Shown here piece by piece: positions 41,201-56,200 of a stretch of DNA of 64,000 nucleotides; positions within the stretch are counted from its first letter, which is position 1; every line of letters begins with the position of its first letter. The notes under the pieces were generated by a model. That model saw nothing but the letters and a program-made list of their open reading frames with translations, was not told the DNA's origin and made no database searches. Made by a program: the position numbers and the translations under genes. Source of the stretch: Dallia pectoralis (taxonomy: Eukaryota > Chordata > Actinopteri > Esociformes > Umbridae); the NCBI GenBank assembly GCA_029465975.1, contig CM055728.1, forward strand, positions 7,667,689 to 7,731,688, given 5' to 3'.

Positions 41201-44200
41201 CAAAATAATATTAGGTCAAAATAATTCATAGTTTTTTTTCAGTTTTGTACTCAAAAACAGGGTATACTTTTATGTAAACAGGGTCATTTGGCTCTAATTT
41301 CCCAAAAAAAGCAAAATTTTTTCTAGTAATGGGTTGAACTGAAGTAAGACTAAAGGTGTAACACAGAATTGATTATAAATTTATACTGTATGCTTTATAA
41401 ACAGTCAAACCATGCGGGGTCATTTTGACCCCAGAGGACAAAAGGTGTAAGGCACCTGGGAGGACAACACGAGGGTTAAGTACACCTGATCGTTAACACG
41501 TATATACACAGGTGATGTATACAGTCAGTGGCCACTCTATTACCTGATCGTTAACACATATATACACAGGTGATGTATACAGTCAGTGGCCACTCTATTA
41601 CCTGATCGTTAACACATATATACACAGGTGTTGTATACAGTCAGTGGCCACTCTATTACCTGATATATACACAGGTGATGTATACAGTCAGTGGCCACTC
41701 TATTACCTGATCGTTAACACATATATACACAGGTGATGTATACAGTCAGTGGCCACTCTATTACCTGATCGTTAACACATATATACACAGGTGTTGTATA
41801 CAGTCAGTGGCCACTCTATTATATACACCTGATCGTTAACACGTATATACACAGGTGATGTATACAGTCAGTGGCCACTCTATTACCTGATCATTAACAC
41901 ATATATACACAGGTGCTGTATACAGTCAGTGGTCACTCTATTACCTGATCGTTAACACGTATATACACAGGTGATGTATACAGTCAGTGGCCACTCTATT
42001 ACCTGATCATTAACACATATATACACAGGTGCTGTATACAGTCAGTGGTCACTCTATTATGTACACCTGATCGTTAACACGTATATACACAGGTGTTGTA
42101 TATGTTCAGTGGCCACTCTATTATGTACACCTGATCGTTAACACATATATACACAGGTGATGTATACAGTCAGTGGTAACTCTATTATATACACCTGATC
42201 GTTAACACGTATATACACAGGTGCTGTATACAGTCAGTGGTCACTCTATTATATACACCTGATCGTTAACACATATATACACAGGTGTTGTATACAGTCA
42301 GTGGTAACTCTATTACCTGATCGTTAACACATATATACACAGGTGTTGTATACGTTCAGTGGCCACTCTATTACCTGATCGTTAACACGTATATACACAG
42401 GTGAGGTATACAGTCAGTGGCCACTCTATTACCTGATCATTAACACATATATACACAGGTGCTGTATACAGTCAGTGGTCACTCTATTATGTACACCTGA
42501 TCGTTAACACGTATATACACAGGTGTTGTATACATTCAGTGGCCACTCTATTATATACACCTGATCGTTAACACGTATATACACAGGTGATGTATACAGT
42601 CAGTGGTCACTCTATTATATATACCTGATCGTTAACACGTATATACACAGGTGTTGTATATGTTCAGTGGCCACTCTATTACCTGATCGTTAACACGTAT
42701 ATACACAGGTGTTGTATATGTTCAGTGGCCACTCTATTACCTGATCGTTAACACATATATACACAGGTGTTGTATACAGTCAGTGGCCACTCTATTATGT
42801 ACCCCTGATCGTTAACACGTATATACACAGGTGTTGTATACAGTCAGTGGCCACTCTATTACCTGATCGTTAACACATATATACACAGGTGTTGTATACG
42901 TTCAGTGGCAACTCTATTACCTGATCGTTAACACGTATATACACAGGTGCTGTATACAGTCAGTGGTCACTCTATTATATACACCTGATCGTTAACACAT
43001 ATATACACAGGTGTTGTATACAGTCAGTGGTAACTCTATTATGTACACCTGATCGTTAACACAAATTGCCAAACAGCAAATCACCTGGTTTTAAGTCAAT
43101 ATATGAAGAATGGGTAACAGTTTAGATTACGGGTACAGTAATAACCATTAACTAATACATTAACTGACATGAATTAAATACTTAATAATGCATTAACTAG
43201 GTTTGCATGTGTTAATAAACACATTAACCAATGATTTATTAACGGTCAAACACCAGGCTACGGTATTTCTAATAGTGATTCTGATAGTATTCAATGGATC
43301 ATGAATGTATCATTTCAATGCTACAACACAAGTACTCATTGTTGCAGAGTATGTGCATGCACATGAGGCCACACCCGGTTCAAAAAGGAAAACCTCCATC
43401 CATGTCACAACGCATCACCTCAAGCTGCTTCCGCCAACAGGACAGTGACATCAACTCCAGCGGCTCAAACATCCACAAGATCTCAATCCGTTAGAGTACC
43501 TTTATATGACGTGGAAAGGGAGGTTCGCCGTATGAACGTGTGCCCGGAAAATGCTGAGAGGAATTCGAGCTGTTCTGATTACAGCTGACCTAACATAGTG
43601 GCCACTGAGTATAATAGCCGAGAGCAGACCGACATGGCCTCCACATAGCAACACAAGTCGACAAGAAAAAACCCAGAAGCAGTTCTAAAGGTGGACGCTA
43701 TTACTTGTAGGCCAGGGCTCCTGCGTAGTGGTTCTGGATGTAGGCGTCCATGACAGGACGAAAGTGGTAGAAACGACTATCCCTGAGAAGGTTGATGATG
43801 AACACCTGAGGGCAGGAAGACAGGGAGAAATTAGATTACCATCGATCTCTTAACGGGCCGAAAGCGAGCCGAGGATGCGACAGCGGTGAGGGGAGGTCGG
43901 TTTGCGGTCGATCACCGGGTCGGGTCACGGACTGTTCTTTTCACTGTATCACGAGGCGACACAGACGCAGTGAGAGTGCATCGTGTCCGACGCAGACAGA
44001 ACCCGGTACGGTTCTTGCCCGAGTTAAAAGACGGTTGAACCTACATGCATAATGATTACTCAATGGTTACCTAGACGATCCACATGGTCACATATTGGAA
44101 GTAATGCTTAAATGCTGATTTATACAAACACACGAGAGTGTGCGAGGTTCGGGATATACAGCGTATACTCAATGTTCATTGCGAACACAACTCCACGTGT

Positions 44201-47200
44201 TACAATTTTATTATTTAACTGTATCCTTTTCTATTCCTAACCTTCTGTGTTGTTGGAAAAATACCACCAGTGAAACTTTCACCTGTATTCTACAGCGGTT
44301 TCATATAAAGAAGGTGCCAGATAAAATGGGATTTTAACCCATAAACACACACACACAAACATTGAATGTGACACTTACCAATGACTGAAAAACCAGTGGT
44401 CCGTATTTATCCGTGTTGTCATCCAGCAGACCAAAGAGCGTATCTAGGACGTCTCGTAGGAACTGGAGGCGAGAGGAGCCAGCTCCGTCAATACCCCATC
44501 ATAGTCATCCAGAAGCAATAATACTGGCTACCCATCACAAAGTGTTTGGCTAAAAGGTGCAGAGACGTGCGTTCTGGATGTATGTATCGACTGACATGCC
44601 GGGTGTTACCTTAACAATCTCCTCTCCATTGATGTGGCGTAGTCGACCCAGGATGTCCAATACCTTGTCGGGATGAGCTTTCCAGTTCAACAGGGCAAGG
44701 AGATCCACTGGACACAGTCAGGAGACAGTAAATGAGAAATGCAGTATAGACTTTTTAAGGAAAGTTTTTACTCAAGGCATTGTTGTAGCGCTGTGAGTGT
44801 AGTGGAAATGCTGTGTTTTGCGACTTCCCGGTAAACCAGAATGGACAGATGTTCTCATAATACAAAATAAATGTTTGATCTGATGACTACCCAAGGTTTT
44901 ATATGACATCTCTTATATGACATCCGTCTGATGTAGCTAGGACATATTCCGCTGCTCTCACATTGTGTTGTGGCAGTATTTTGCACACAAATCATACAAA
45001 TGGCTTGAGTAGGTGTGTCAAAGTGCAAAACATATAAGCAACTGTCAGCAGAACATTCCATGAATCTCCAATTATAAAACATAATTATAAATAAATTATT
45101 ATTATAAATCAAAGGCGCTATTTCCTGGAATCAGACGGTGTTTCAACTCGTACATCCGGGGGAACGTTCTGAGTTTGTCGGGGTTGTCTGTACCGTTCTG
45201 GGTGAGCTTGGTGGAACAGAGCTGTGTGGAGACCCAGAATGTCTCCTTGGGGTTCCTCTGGAACGGCAGACTGGAGGGAAGGTTGGGACAGCTGTTGAAA
45301 TCATCCTTGCAGCAGGGCATGCTCAGGTACAGTCCCTGGTTACTGAACGTCGCATTCTCATCACACTGGGGACACAACAGAGATGTCAAAGGTCACCGAC
45401 CATGACTTCTAAAACGTGCAATAGGCTACATACAAGGCCTGCGAAACCCCACCTTGTAGACATAAAGCTCATGGCTCTCATCTGACAGCGTCGTCCCGTC
45501 CTCCCTCATCAATGGAGTAAAGGCAAAACCAAAAAGCTTTTTCTCCCCTTTGTCTTTAGCTGAGGAGCAACAGAAAGGCGTTACCGTACAGTCGCCGTAC
45601 AAACTCACTCAACAGTCCTAAGCGTTACTGCGGCTCGTCATCAAGTCCACAACGAGATAACGACAAGATGGGTAACTTTCTGAGTTTGGCCCTGAGCCGT
45701 TAGACCTACTGGAACAGTGTCGGAACTCGAAGCGCAGGTGTGACCCTCTGAAGCGGTCGATGGGGATGGGGAGTTTGATCATCTCACTCCAGCGAGGACT
45801 GTTGTTGTGGTACAGGACAAAAGAGCGGTGCTCGTTGGTGTTGGGTTCGCCATTACCCAGACTGATGCAGTCCTGACCGGGAGAAAAGAGAGAGAGGAGC
45901 GGCACAGCTTAGAATGGATGGATAAGTGGTCGGACGAAGGCATCGACAGGCGGTTGGATTCATGGTGGACAAACGTTCAGAGGCATTGGCGACCGAGCGA
46001 CCGGAATGTTCCCCGGTACCTTAAGCGTGTCTCCATCGGCATAAAGCACATAGACGGTGACCTCAATGTTTTTCTGGACGCTCTTGCCGCCCCTCTCAAA
46101 GTCCCCTCGTTCAAGAGTCAGATACAGGTCGTTGCGAGTGTCACCTAGGATACGGACGAAAAGTCAAACCAAGATGTTAATCACTGACAGAGTTCTGTTC
46201 CGGAATATTCTCTAAGGCCGACCAAGCTTCAGTGTCACTACAATTCAGAGAAACAGGCCTTGGAATGCCCCGGAGAGTATGCGGATCCCTCGGTCGAGTG
46301 ACAACTCTCCCGGCTAGCCAAATATAGCCCAGCTCCCCACTAGAGACCAGAGGTTTAGTCCCGAACCTTCTCCCCACCCGGTAATATACATCGCTGTTCC
46401 ATAATGCCTGAATAAAAATCCCTATTTATATGATAAATAAGGAATGATAACATCCCTAGAAGCTTCAACCCTAGGACAGAACCTGTCCCCTGTGTAAGAC
46501 TGATAAAAGTTTCATGAGAACGGAAATGTTTGTTTATACCGTTTCCGTTTTTTTTTCTGCCGTAGCTTCCTCCTTCTCTGCCTTCTTTTGTAGCTTACCT
46601 GAGCCACGAGCGATCCGGGAGTCGCCATTCGTACGAGCACGTACGCTATGAATTAGCATGCAATGCTGACAACGTGATCGTTCCTGTCAGCAGAAAAGAA
46701 AATAGCCCTCCCGAGCTGTAACATAAACAGTAGCTCGTAACAAAATCGCAGTGCCTCCTCCGAGGTCAGTCGCTTCATGGAAAAGATATCACTGACGACA
46801 ATGGACAGATATATTGCAGTTATTTATAAAATCAAATTAATGTTATTTATATCTTCCTAATTTCTATTGGGACGTATGAGTCGGAGAGAGGTGTAGATAG
46901 GTGTTTTAAGATCAGGAGTGAATGGAACTAAAGGTTGTTTGTGTGCAGACTGTGTTATTAATCTCAATGGAGGTCCAGAAGTGACGCTGAATGATAAACA
47001 TACGAGACACACACACACACACACAAATGTTTATATTGCTGTCTCATGTTCCCTCACACACACACTCACTTATTCATGCACACGCACACACACACACACG
47101 TTAACAGAATCTTTAACGGAGTTCTTTGCAAACTGTCACAGTAGACGCCTCTAACCCAAATGTTGTTGGAAGTAAAAAATGACTGGCCTAGATTCTTCTC

Positions 47201-50200
47201 AGTAGAAGTGTGGTTACCGTATTTCGAAAGAAACATCTGCTTGTGAGATTTCTGGACCAAGCCTGGCATCCAACTGTGTCTCTCCGACTGTTGTCCTTCT
47301 CAACATCTGCTTATATAAAACACAGTTCATCACCCAATTCCCTTGGATAAAACGCAAGCCATATTCTCTGGACTTCCTCCCTACCTTCTAATGACTACTC
47401 CCTAACTACTACTCTCATCTGGTACCGTGACAACCGGGTGATACCCGGCAGCTCATTGGGCAGTTCACGGTGCTCGTCACAGGCAGGATATAGTTTGATC
47501 CCCATGACCATCAGTTGTTTGCCTGTGGTGGCCAATGACCCGGTGAAACCCTGTGTGGTCCCGCCCGTCTAACCCCTCACCTGGCAGGATGACGTCAGGG
47601 AAGCCCAGTTTGCGTGTGATGGCCAGGGTCCTGGTGAACACCGCCTGGTTCTCCCTCCTGATCTGATCCAGCTCACCCCGAAGCAGCTGCAGCGAGATGA
47701 TGAGGCCTGGGGTGAAGGGAAGGATGGAGGGAGAAAAATGAACAGGGAGAGGGGAGGGAGTCGGGAAGGAAGTAGTAGGGAGAGAAGGGACGAGAGAGAG
47801 ACGGGGGGAGGGGGAACGGGAGAAGGGAGCGATAAAAGAGAGCGCGAGAGTGGGGAGGAACAGAGGGGTATTATGGGACATTAGTCACAGTGCGGGGGTG
47901 GACGGGACGGACAGAAACACGGATATAGAGATAGTCAGAGAGAGGATGAGAGCGCTAGGGTGACATGAGGAATAGATAAAAAGTGCAGGATATGGAAAAA
48001 GACAAGATGTCCGAATGCAGTGACTCATACTCCAGACCGAAGGGGCAACATAAAGGTACACGTCTCGGTTTATAGGTCTTACGCTGCAATAGTTTCGATG
48101 TTCGGGGAACAGGGTCTGTCTGAATTTTATGCTATGGTAGTCTTTTGTATCTAGGGAATGCACCCGCTGTAATCTCTAGTGTCCTGGTTATACGTGGTTA
48201 CCTGGGTTTTAGGTTGGTTATATGTTTGAGGATTCTTCGCAGTGGGAGTGTCAATAATGGCGTTACCATGATGGAGTTTTATACCACTAGGGTCCATGTT
48301 CTGTGCTTTGCTGTTGAATAAAGTAGACCTTTCCTGGGGTTGTGTGGTGAAAGGAACACAGGAATTGCATTAAACATCTGTTCGTATTTACCGTCTCATT
48401 CTTCCGACCAAGCTCGCCATATTGGTGTCAGAAGTGGGATATAAACCATTGGAAGAACATTTTGAAAAGCTGGAAAGTGTGCACAAACAGACCCAGAATA
48501 ACAGCTAACAATTTCAAACAGCCACGCAAGAGGAACTGGACCTCCACGCCTTTCTGCGAGGGCTCACCCCAGGGAGCAGAGGCGCCGACATGTCTGCCTT
48601 GCGTGACGCTCCAGCAAAAGGTTCCTACTTGCCAACCACATGTCATGTTGGGCAAATAAGATGAGGCAGATAGAAGAAGACAGAAGAGACAGAAGAGGTC
48701 TGCCAAGTCCAGCTTTCACCACGACAGAGCCAGCACTGACCTCCCGTGTCCAGGCAATGTCCCCACTGGCTGACCCACCAATGCTATTGATGCAACAAGC
48801 CTGGCCACATAGCCTGCAACAGCCCAGCACAAGAGCCAAAAGCCAGAGCCACTCAATAAGCAGGTAACTACAGAGGAGTGGTCTAGTGAGAGGTTTATCA
48901 CTCCAGTGTTAAAGGTTTGGTCACTAACCACCAACCAGATTGTCACAGTGACTGGAGAAAAACTGGCATAGGAGGGAATAAGACCAGGAGACCAGGTGTT
49001 TGTGCACAGATCCTTGCTTGCCGACATAAGGGATCCATGCATCATTTGCCTGGACCTGCTGACCCGCTGTCACCTGTTGACCAGTCCAGGCGAGAGAAGA
49101 AGAACTGGCCTAAAAACCAGCGAGCCAGTAGTCAAACAGCGGCCCTCCCTGAAGATCCGAGCTCCTGTGCTTCATCGCTCCAGTGTGCCAGTCAACCATT
49201 CAAGCCGCCCACTGACAAGGGAGACAACATTCCTGGGGAATTTGATCAGTGCTCGCGCTGTAGCCAGTGACCAAACTAAAGTGGCAGCCGAGAGAAACTA
49301 ACCAACCCAAGCTCACATCAGCGAGCTACAAAGGTTTCTGGACATGGGGTCATAATAACAGCGCGTCATCCGAGACTTTGCCAAGATCGCCTCCACCAGT
49401 TGACCGACGAGGGCCGACCATTCGTTTTGGACAACGCCGGTGTGGCAGCCTTTAGCTGATTCAAGACTCTTAACGAATCCCCCATAATGGCCTACCCTGA
49501 CCCATCAGCCCTACATCGTGGACACGCCAACAATGTGAGGGTCGGGGCTGTCCTTTCTCAGCCAGATGGAGAGGGTGAGCGTGCCGCAGCCTACTGTAAC
49601 TGGGCCTTGAGCTCTGTGATGGCGATTTCTTCATCTTCACTGACCACACCTCGCTCACGTGGCTCCTAAACTTTAAACATCCTGAAGGCAAGGTGGCTCG
49701 GTGGCTGGAGGATCTCCAAGAGTATGACATCGAAATCCAGCATCGGGCAGGAAGACATCATGGCAACAACGATGTGCTCTCCCACTGGCAGCAATCCAGA
49801 CTGTCGGCAATGAGGAGGGGTGGCTCCCGGTAACCCACCCGCAGAGGGAAAAGCAGAAGGCAGACAAGACCCTGGCATTGATGAAGAGCTTGCTGGATGG
49901 GCCGCGCCCGAGTGGACAGAGGTGTCAGCGCTGGGGCATGAGGTAAAGGCCTACCAATTTCAATGGGGCAACCTTGAGCTTGTTTCCGGGGTGTCGTAGA
50001 GGAGCTGGCAGGCAGACGAGACCCTGGCATTGGTGAGGCGTTCGCTGGAGATGGGCTGGCACCCAGAGTAGACAGATGTGTCAGCAGACGGGCACGAGGT
50101 AAAGGCCTACCACTCTCGATGGGGTAACTTTGCACTCTGCCGGGGTGGCGTATTGAAGCTGGCAGGCAGGCTTCAGGGCGAGGGCTGAACCTGTTTTAGT

Positions 50201-53200
50201 TTCTAGTGCCCTGTACACTCCTTCTTCAGGACTTTCAGATTGTCCAAGACTTAGTGGGTGCAGAGCACTAAAGAAACGCCAAAACCCTAAGGGGGGAGGC
50301 CTTCAAAGGGCGGTTCTACTGGCCTGGTTGTTGTTGTTGTTGAGACCATATGTGACCCATTGACCCCACCAGATGTGACCCATTGACCCCACCAGATGTG
50401 ATCCATTGACCCCACCAGATGTGACCCATTGACCCCACCAGATGTGACCCATTGACCCCACCAGATGTGACCCATTGACCCCACCAGATGTGACCCATTG
50501 ACCCCACCAGATGTGACCCATTGACCACACCATATGTGTTCCATTGACCCCACCAGATGTGTTCCATTGACCCCACCAGATGTGATCCATTGACCCCACC
50601 AGATGTGATCCATTGACCCCACCAGATGTGACCCATTCACCCCACCAGATGTGACCCATTGACCCCACCAGATGTGACCCATTGACCCCACCAGATGTGA
50701 TCCATTGACCCCACCAGATGTGACCCATTGACCCAACCAGATGTGACCCATTGACCCCACCAGATGTGACCCATTGACCCCACCAGATGTGACCCATTGA
50801 CCCCACCAGATGTGACCCATTGACCCCACCAGATGTAACCCATTGACCACACCATATGTGACCCATTGACCCCACCAGATGTGACCCATTCACCCCACCA
50901 GATGTGACCCATTGACCCCACCAGATGTGACCCATTGACCCCACCAGATGTGACCCATTGACCCCACCAGATGTGACCCATTGACACCACCAGATGTGAC
51001 CCATTGACCCCACCAGATGTGACCCATTGACCCCACCAGATGAGACCCATTGACCCTAGCTGACATTGCGTATCCTCTGCTGATGCTCTGCCAGGCCTGT
51101 TCTGCAGCCATCATTAGCTGTTGTTTGTTTTGAGTCATTTTTCTCTTAAGTTTGATCCTTAGCAACTGCAGACATGTTGATTTGAATGTAAATCTGAAGG
51201 CTGACCTTCAAATACCTTTCTTTTTTCTTGATAAATTCAGTTGTTGCTATGGCAATATGTCTGAGTTTATTGTCTTGCTGTATGGTGAAGCATCATCCAA
51301 AGATTTTGGAGGCATTTGCTTAAATATTATCAGACCAGATGTTTCTGAACTATATAAACCAGTTCCAGTGGCAGCTAGACACCCAAGATATAACAGTCCT
51401 TTTCTTATTAGCTCACAGAAAAGCTGCTATGCTGAGAACCATTTGGTTCCTCACAAATTCCTCCCACCATTACTCTGATATTTGTTCATCTTTGCCTAAT
51501 CCGTCCTAAAGTACCTTTTCACAGAACCCTCTATGGCCTTCAGGGTACTGGAACTCTTCTTTTTAATAAATACATGTTTTATTGCAAACTAGTGGTTTGA
51601 ACCTTGCAGTGTAGCCTATACAGTTCTGCTGTTGGAGACTTCAGCACATAATAATGAATGACGCATCAACACCTACTCCACTTGTTTACGATATCAGATT
51701 TTCCCTTTGGCTAGGTTTTTTGATTACTATTCTATTTTCACAATGTCTTCGTTGATTTTCAATGACCACTATTTAGTGCTGAGACAACACCTAACAAACG
51801 AATAGTACATACCAAGATAATTGCCCTCTTACTTTTGTAGCCCTGAGAAACGTTTGACAGTGTACAAAAAGTGTCCTGTTCGAAAAGGTGAAACCAATAT
51901 ATAGACAAATACCCTATGAAAATCTAAGAGTCCGCCAAATATCGTCAACAAGGAGTTTTCAAATTCTTTCAATTGAATTTTAATTGAGGTCATAAATCGG
52001 CTGCGATGCAATGGAACTGACCCAAACCATTACCCCCTCGATGCCAAGACAGTAACGGATGAACATAAACATGTACCATAGTTGGTGCTGGGAGCGGAGT
52101 ACTTGGTGCTGGACTTGCGGATGATGTTCTCGTGGATCTGAAACCACTCGTTCTCATTGTTACATCTGGAGGAAAAGACAGAGAAAAGTGACACGGCACA
52201 TTAGAGTGAGACGACCGCGAGACGACCGTGAGACGACCGGAGAAACGTCGAGGGTGGACAAGACGTGGGAGGCAAACCGAAACAGGGTGTACGCCCTAAG
52301 CCTTTTTTCTCCTTGGAGTGAAGGTACCAGCAGAACATGATCTAGAGCAGCATGCTCCCACCAAATGCACACACCACTAAACTGAGGCGACAGCAAGCTC
52401 CTCCTGTGTGGTTCGGTCCTCCTCACCAGGCTTTTTATAATAACCGTAGGATACGCGGGCCCCTGGGATTCGCACAGGGGGAAACGAGCGGACCGGAGCC
52501 TTATAGGAGCGGACAGTCTGGAGGCAGCTCTGCTCCACAATCACAAAGCTGTTCCCGTTTTCAAGACAGACACGCTTCCTGCCTCCGAAGAGACACTCGC
52601 ACAGGGCCATTTCTAATCACCGTCATAACAATAGCATTTGAGTTTGAATTGCTCTATTCTCCTAGTGTGTTCTACGCCAAGGGGAAATGGGAATTCAAAG
52701 GCAATCATTGCCGCAGTAGAATTCTGTGGAATATGCCCCTGAAAAAGAGGGAACAGATAGTGTGAAAATATACAGAAGGTTTTGGAGCGGTACCCCAAAA
52801 TGTTGCTGGTTCGAATCCCTGAGCCAACAAACAAATAATCTGTCACTCTGTCCTCGAGCGAGGTGCTTAACCCTAATCGCTCCTGTAAGTCGCTCCGGAT
52901 AGGACTCAATTAATAACTTCTAAAACAAGGAGGAAGAGAGTTGGAGGATGGAAGGAATATTTGCTACAGGAAGATTTGCTACAGAAAGATTTGATACTGG
53001 AAGATCCACTATAGGAAGATTTGCAACCGGAAGATCTGCTATAGGAATATTTGCTACAGAAAGATCTGCTATAGGAATATTTGCTACAGAAAGATCTGCT
53101 ACAAGAAGATCTGCTACAAGAAGATCTGTTATAGGAATATTTGCTACAGAATGATCTGCTACAGGAAGATCTGCTATAGGAAGATCTGCTATAGGAAGAT

Positions 53201-56200
53201 TTACTACAGGAAGATCTGCTACAGGAATAGTTGCTACAGAAAGATCTGCTACAGGAAGATCTTCTATTGGAAGATTTGCTACAGGAAGATTTGGTACAGG
53301 AAGATTTGCTACAGGAAGATTTGCTACAGGAAGATCTGCTATTGGAAGATTTGCTACAGGAAGATTTCTTACGGGAAGATTTGCTACAGGAAGATGTGCT
53401 CCAGCAATCCATTTAGTCACTGACTCAGAATGCGTAGCTCGGGGTTATTTCCCCTCTTTGTTCCTCATCAAACTTTGTCCTCTAACTTTTTTCATTTGTC
53501 TAAGTGTCATCTCACTTTTTTCAGATGCAAACACACACACACACACACACACACTTTCTCATCATCTCCATTACTCTTTCAGTCCTTCCTGCTCCCTCTC
53601 TCTCCCTCTTTCTCTCTCTCTCTCCCCACCTCTCTTTCTCCCTCCCTCTCTCTCTCGCCCCTCTGTCTCTCTCTTTCTCCCCACCTCTCTCTCTCTCACC
53701 CTCCCTCTCTCTCTCACTCTCTCTAGTCTTTCTCCGTCTTTCTATCTCTCATCTCCCCATTCATTGGCAGGGATACAGGAATGTCTCTCTCTATAGGTTG
53801 GCTAACAGAGGGAGCCAGAGTCACATCACGCCAAGAGCAGAATCTTAGGCCCTGGTTAAGCAGATATTGACTTCCCAGAGGACACTTCATTATCATCCCT
53901 GTCCAAAAGCCGTGTGCACCGACACAGTCACGTGCATCGTAGGGAACGCTCACACAACACGGGCAAAGCACGCATGCCTCGGTACACACGGGCGAATAAA
54001 AGCCAATGGCGTAGTCTTTTTCACAGTCATGTTGAAACAGATATCTTTGTGAAAGGCTGATGACTCAGCGTTTGTCGTCTGGCTATCACCTCACACTTAA
54101 TCCATTTAGATGGCGTCGCTATTTACAAAGTCTCCATCTACGCACGGAACGCTGGAGTCAGCGAAAGTGCGGTTTGGAAAAAATCTCTCCTGTGCGAGTC
54201 ACTTCGGATAATCTGCTAAATGATTCAAATGTGGAATAATACAGTAAGTCAAGACCAGGCAGTGACTCACGTGTAAACTTTAAGGACAAAGTCCTTCTCC
54301 TCTTTGAGGTCGGTGATGGTGTGGAACACGTCACTCATGGCTAATACGGCGCAACCGTACGGTCTTCGGTACTGGACGTGGGGCGGGCCCTTCTTGGAGT
54401 CATTCAACAACATGCGACCTGGAGACGACCACGACATTTACAACGTTAGCATTAGCCGCGCGTGTTTATTGGGAAATGACCTCGTCCACATTTCTGTTAC
54501 GCGGACCGAGCAGAAGCTTACCAGTGCGTATAACCTGTGCCACAATGTAAAGGTCTCTCTTCAGGTCTTTACTGCTCAAATCCTGAGGAGAAAATAGAAA
54601 AACATGTTTTAAAGAAAATACTGTTGCACACTTCGTTCCTGTCAGTAAATGCAAGAAATACACTCAACAACTGTATCTGAAAAAAACCCATTACATTAGA
54701 AAAAATGCTTATCCGACAATATTATTTATTCAGATTGTGCCGTGCTACTGTCAACGTCATTTAACTGACATTAGGAACATATTTATAGCATATCCAAAAG
54801 CAAAATCCTAGAAGTGTTTATCAAAAGGAATAAGAAGAAATACATGTGGATTGATTAGATCCACATCTAATAAATAGCATGTTATTAATTGCATTTCACA
54901 GTAAAGCGGCGTAACATGAAGCCACCGAGACGTACCGTGAACAGAGCACACAGGCGCTCAACTTTCTCTGGGTTCTTTGGTCCTCCATTTTTGTTCAGTC
55001 TCACCATAAACTTCTCACTGTGGAGGGAGACATTTGCTAAGGTCAATCGGCACACATCACCTGCTATTTTCTCCTCATAAGACTAAGCTGTCCCATCTTG
55101 CTCTTGGTGTATTTTCCAAGAGCTTGACGCCTAGAACTTTACTAGACCGTGCTGTCAGAGGTGTAAATGGGTTATGTCTGGGAGTGAGGCTGGTATAAGG
55201 GTGGTGTAAGGGTTTTGGTTGTGTGCTGTGTCCATTATGTCGGCTTGACTTGGGCCTAATGTGGATCACGGGGGTTGTGTGTGTGTGTTACTGCATGGCC
55301 TGTCTTCAGAAGTTGTAGTTGTTGTCCTCTGCCTTCTAAGATAGTGTGTGACACTTTCCCTACTGTGGTTTCTGAGGTCTAATGTCAAATCCCCCGCTCG
55401 TGTGAAGATGTTCTGTGGGTAAAGGTGTTTTGTTAGTGAGTATGTACTCTCTGAAGATGCTCTGTGTGTGATTTTGTTTAAGCGTATATGTGTCCGTTGT
55501 TTAAATGTGTCCAGTGTGTAAATGTGACCTGTGTGTGAATGTGTCCAGTGTTTGAATGTGTCCAGTGTTTGAATGTGTCCAGTGTTTGAATGTGTCCAGT
55601 GTTTGAATGTGTCCAGTGTTTCAATGTGTCCAGTGTTTCAATGTGTCCAGTGTTTCAATGTGTCCAGTGTTTCAATGTGGCCAGTGTGTGAATGTGTCCA
55701 GTGTGTGAATGTGTCCAGTGTTTCAAAGTGTCCAGTGTTTCAATGTGTCCATTGTATGAATTTGTCCATTGTATGAATGTGTTTCCAGTGTGTAAATTTG
55801 TTTCCAGGGTGTGAATGTTTCCAGTGTTTGAATGTGTCCAGTGTTTGAAGGTGTCCAGTGTTTGAATGTGTCCAGTGTTTGAATGTGTCCAGTGTTTGAA
55901 TGTGTCCAGTGTTTGAATGTGTCCAGTGTTTGAATGTTTCCAGTGTTTCAATGTGTCCAGTGTTTCAATGTGTCCAGTGTTTCAATGTGTCCAGTGTTTC
56001 AATGTGTCCAGTGTTTCAATGTGTCCAGTGTTTCAATGTGTCCAGTGTTTCAATGTGTCCATTGTATGAATTTGTCCATTGTATGAATGTGTTTCCAGTG
56101 TGTAAATTTGTTTCCAGTGTGTGAATGTTTCCAGTGTTTGAATGTGTCCAGTGTTTGAAGGTGTCCAGTGTTTGAATGTGTCCAGTGTTTGAATGTGTCC

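Larger units (their letters stand above)
39405..43064. repeat. 58-64-bp minisatellite, split by a piggyBac-like element
   Basis: Units contain CAGTGGCCACTCTATTA, CACCTGATCGTTAACAC and ATATATACACAGGTG. They occupy 39405-39766 and 41476-43064. The CAGTGGCCACTCTATTAGGTACACC-like core is the terminal repeat of a familiar fish Tc1 family. Confidence 0.92.

Noticed and set aside
52808..52818. tRNA gene suggested by a perfect B box
   Set aside because: No tRNA cloverleaf can be drawn, and the downstream body matches a SINE.
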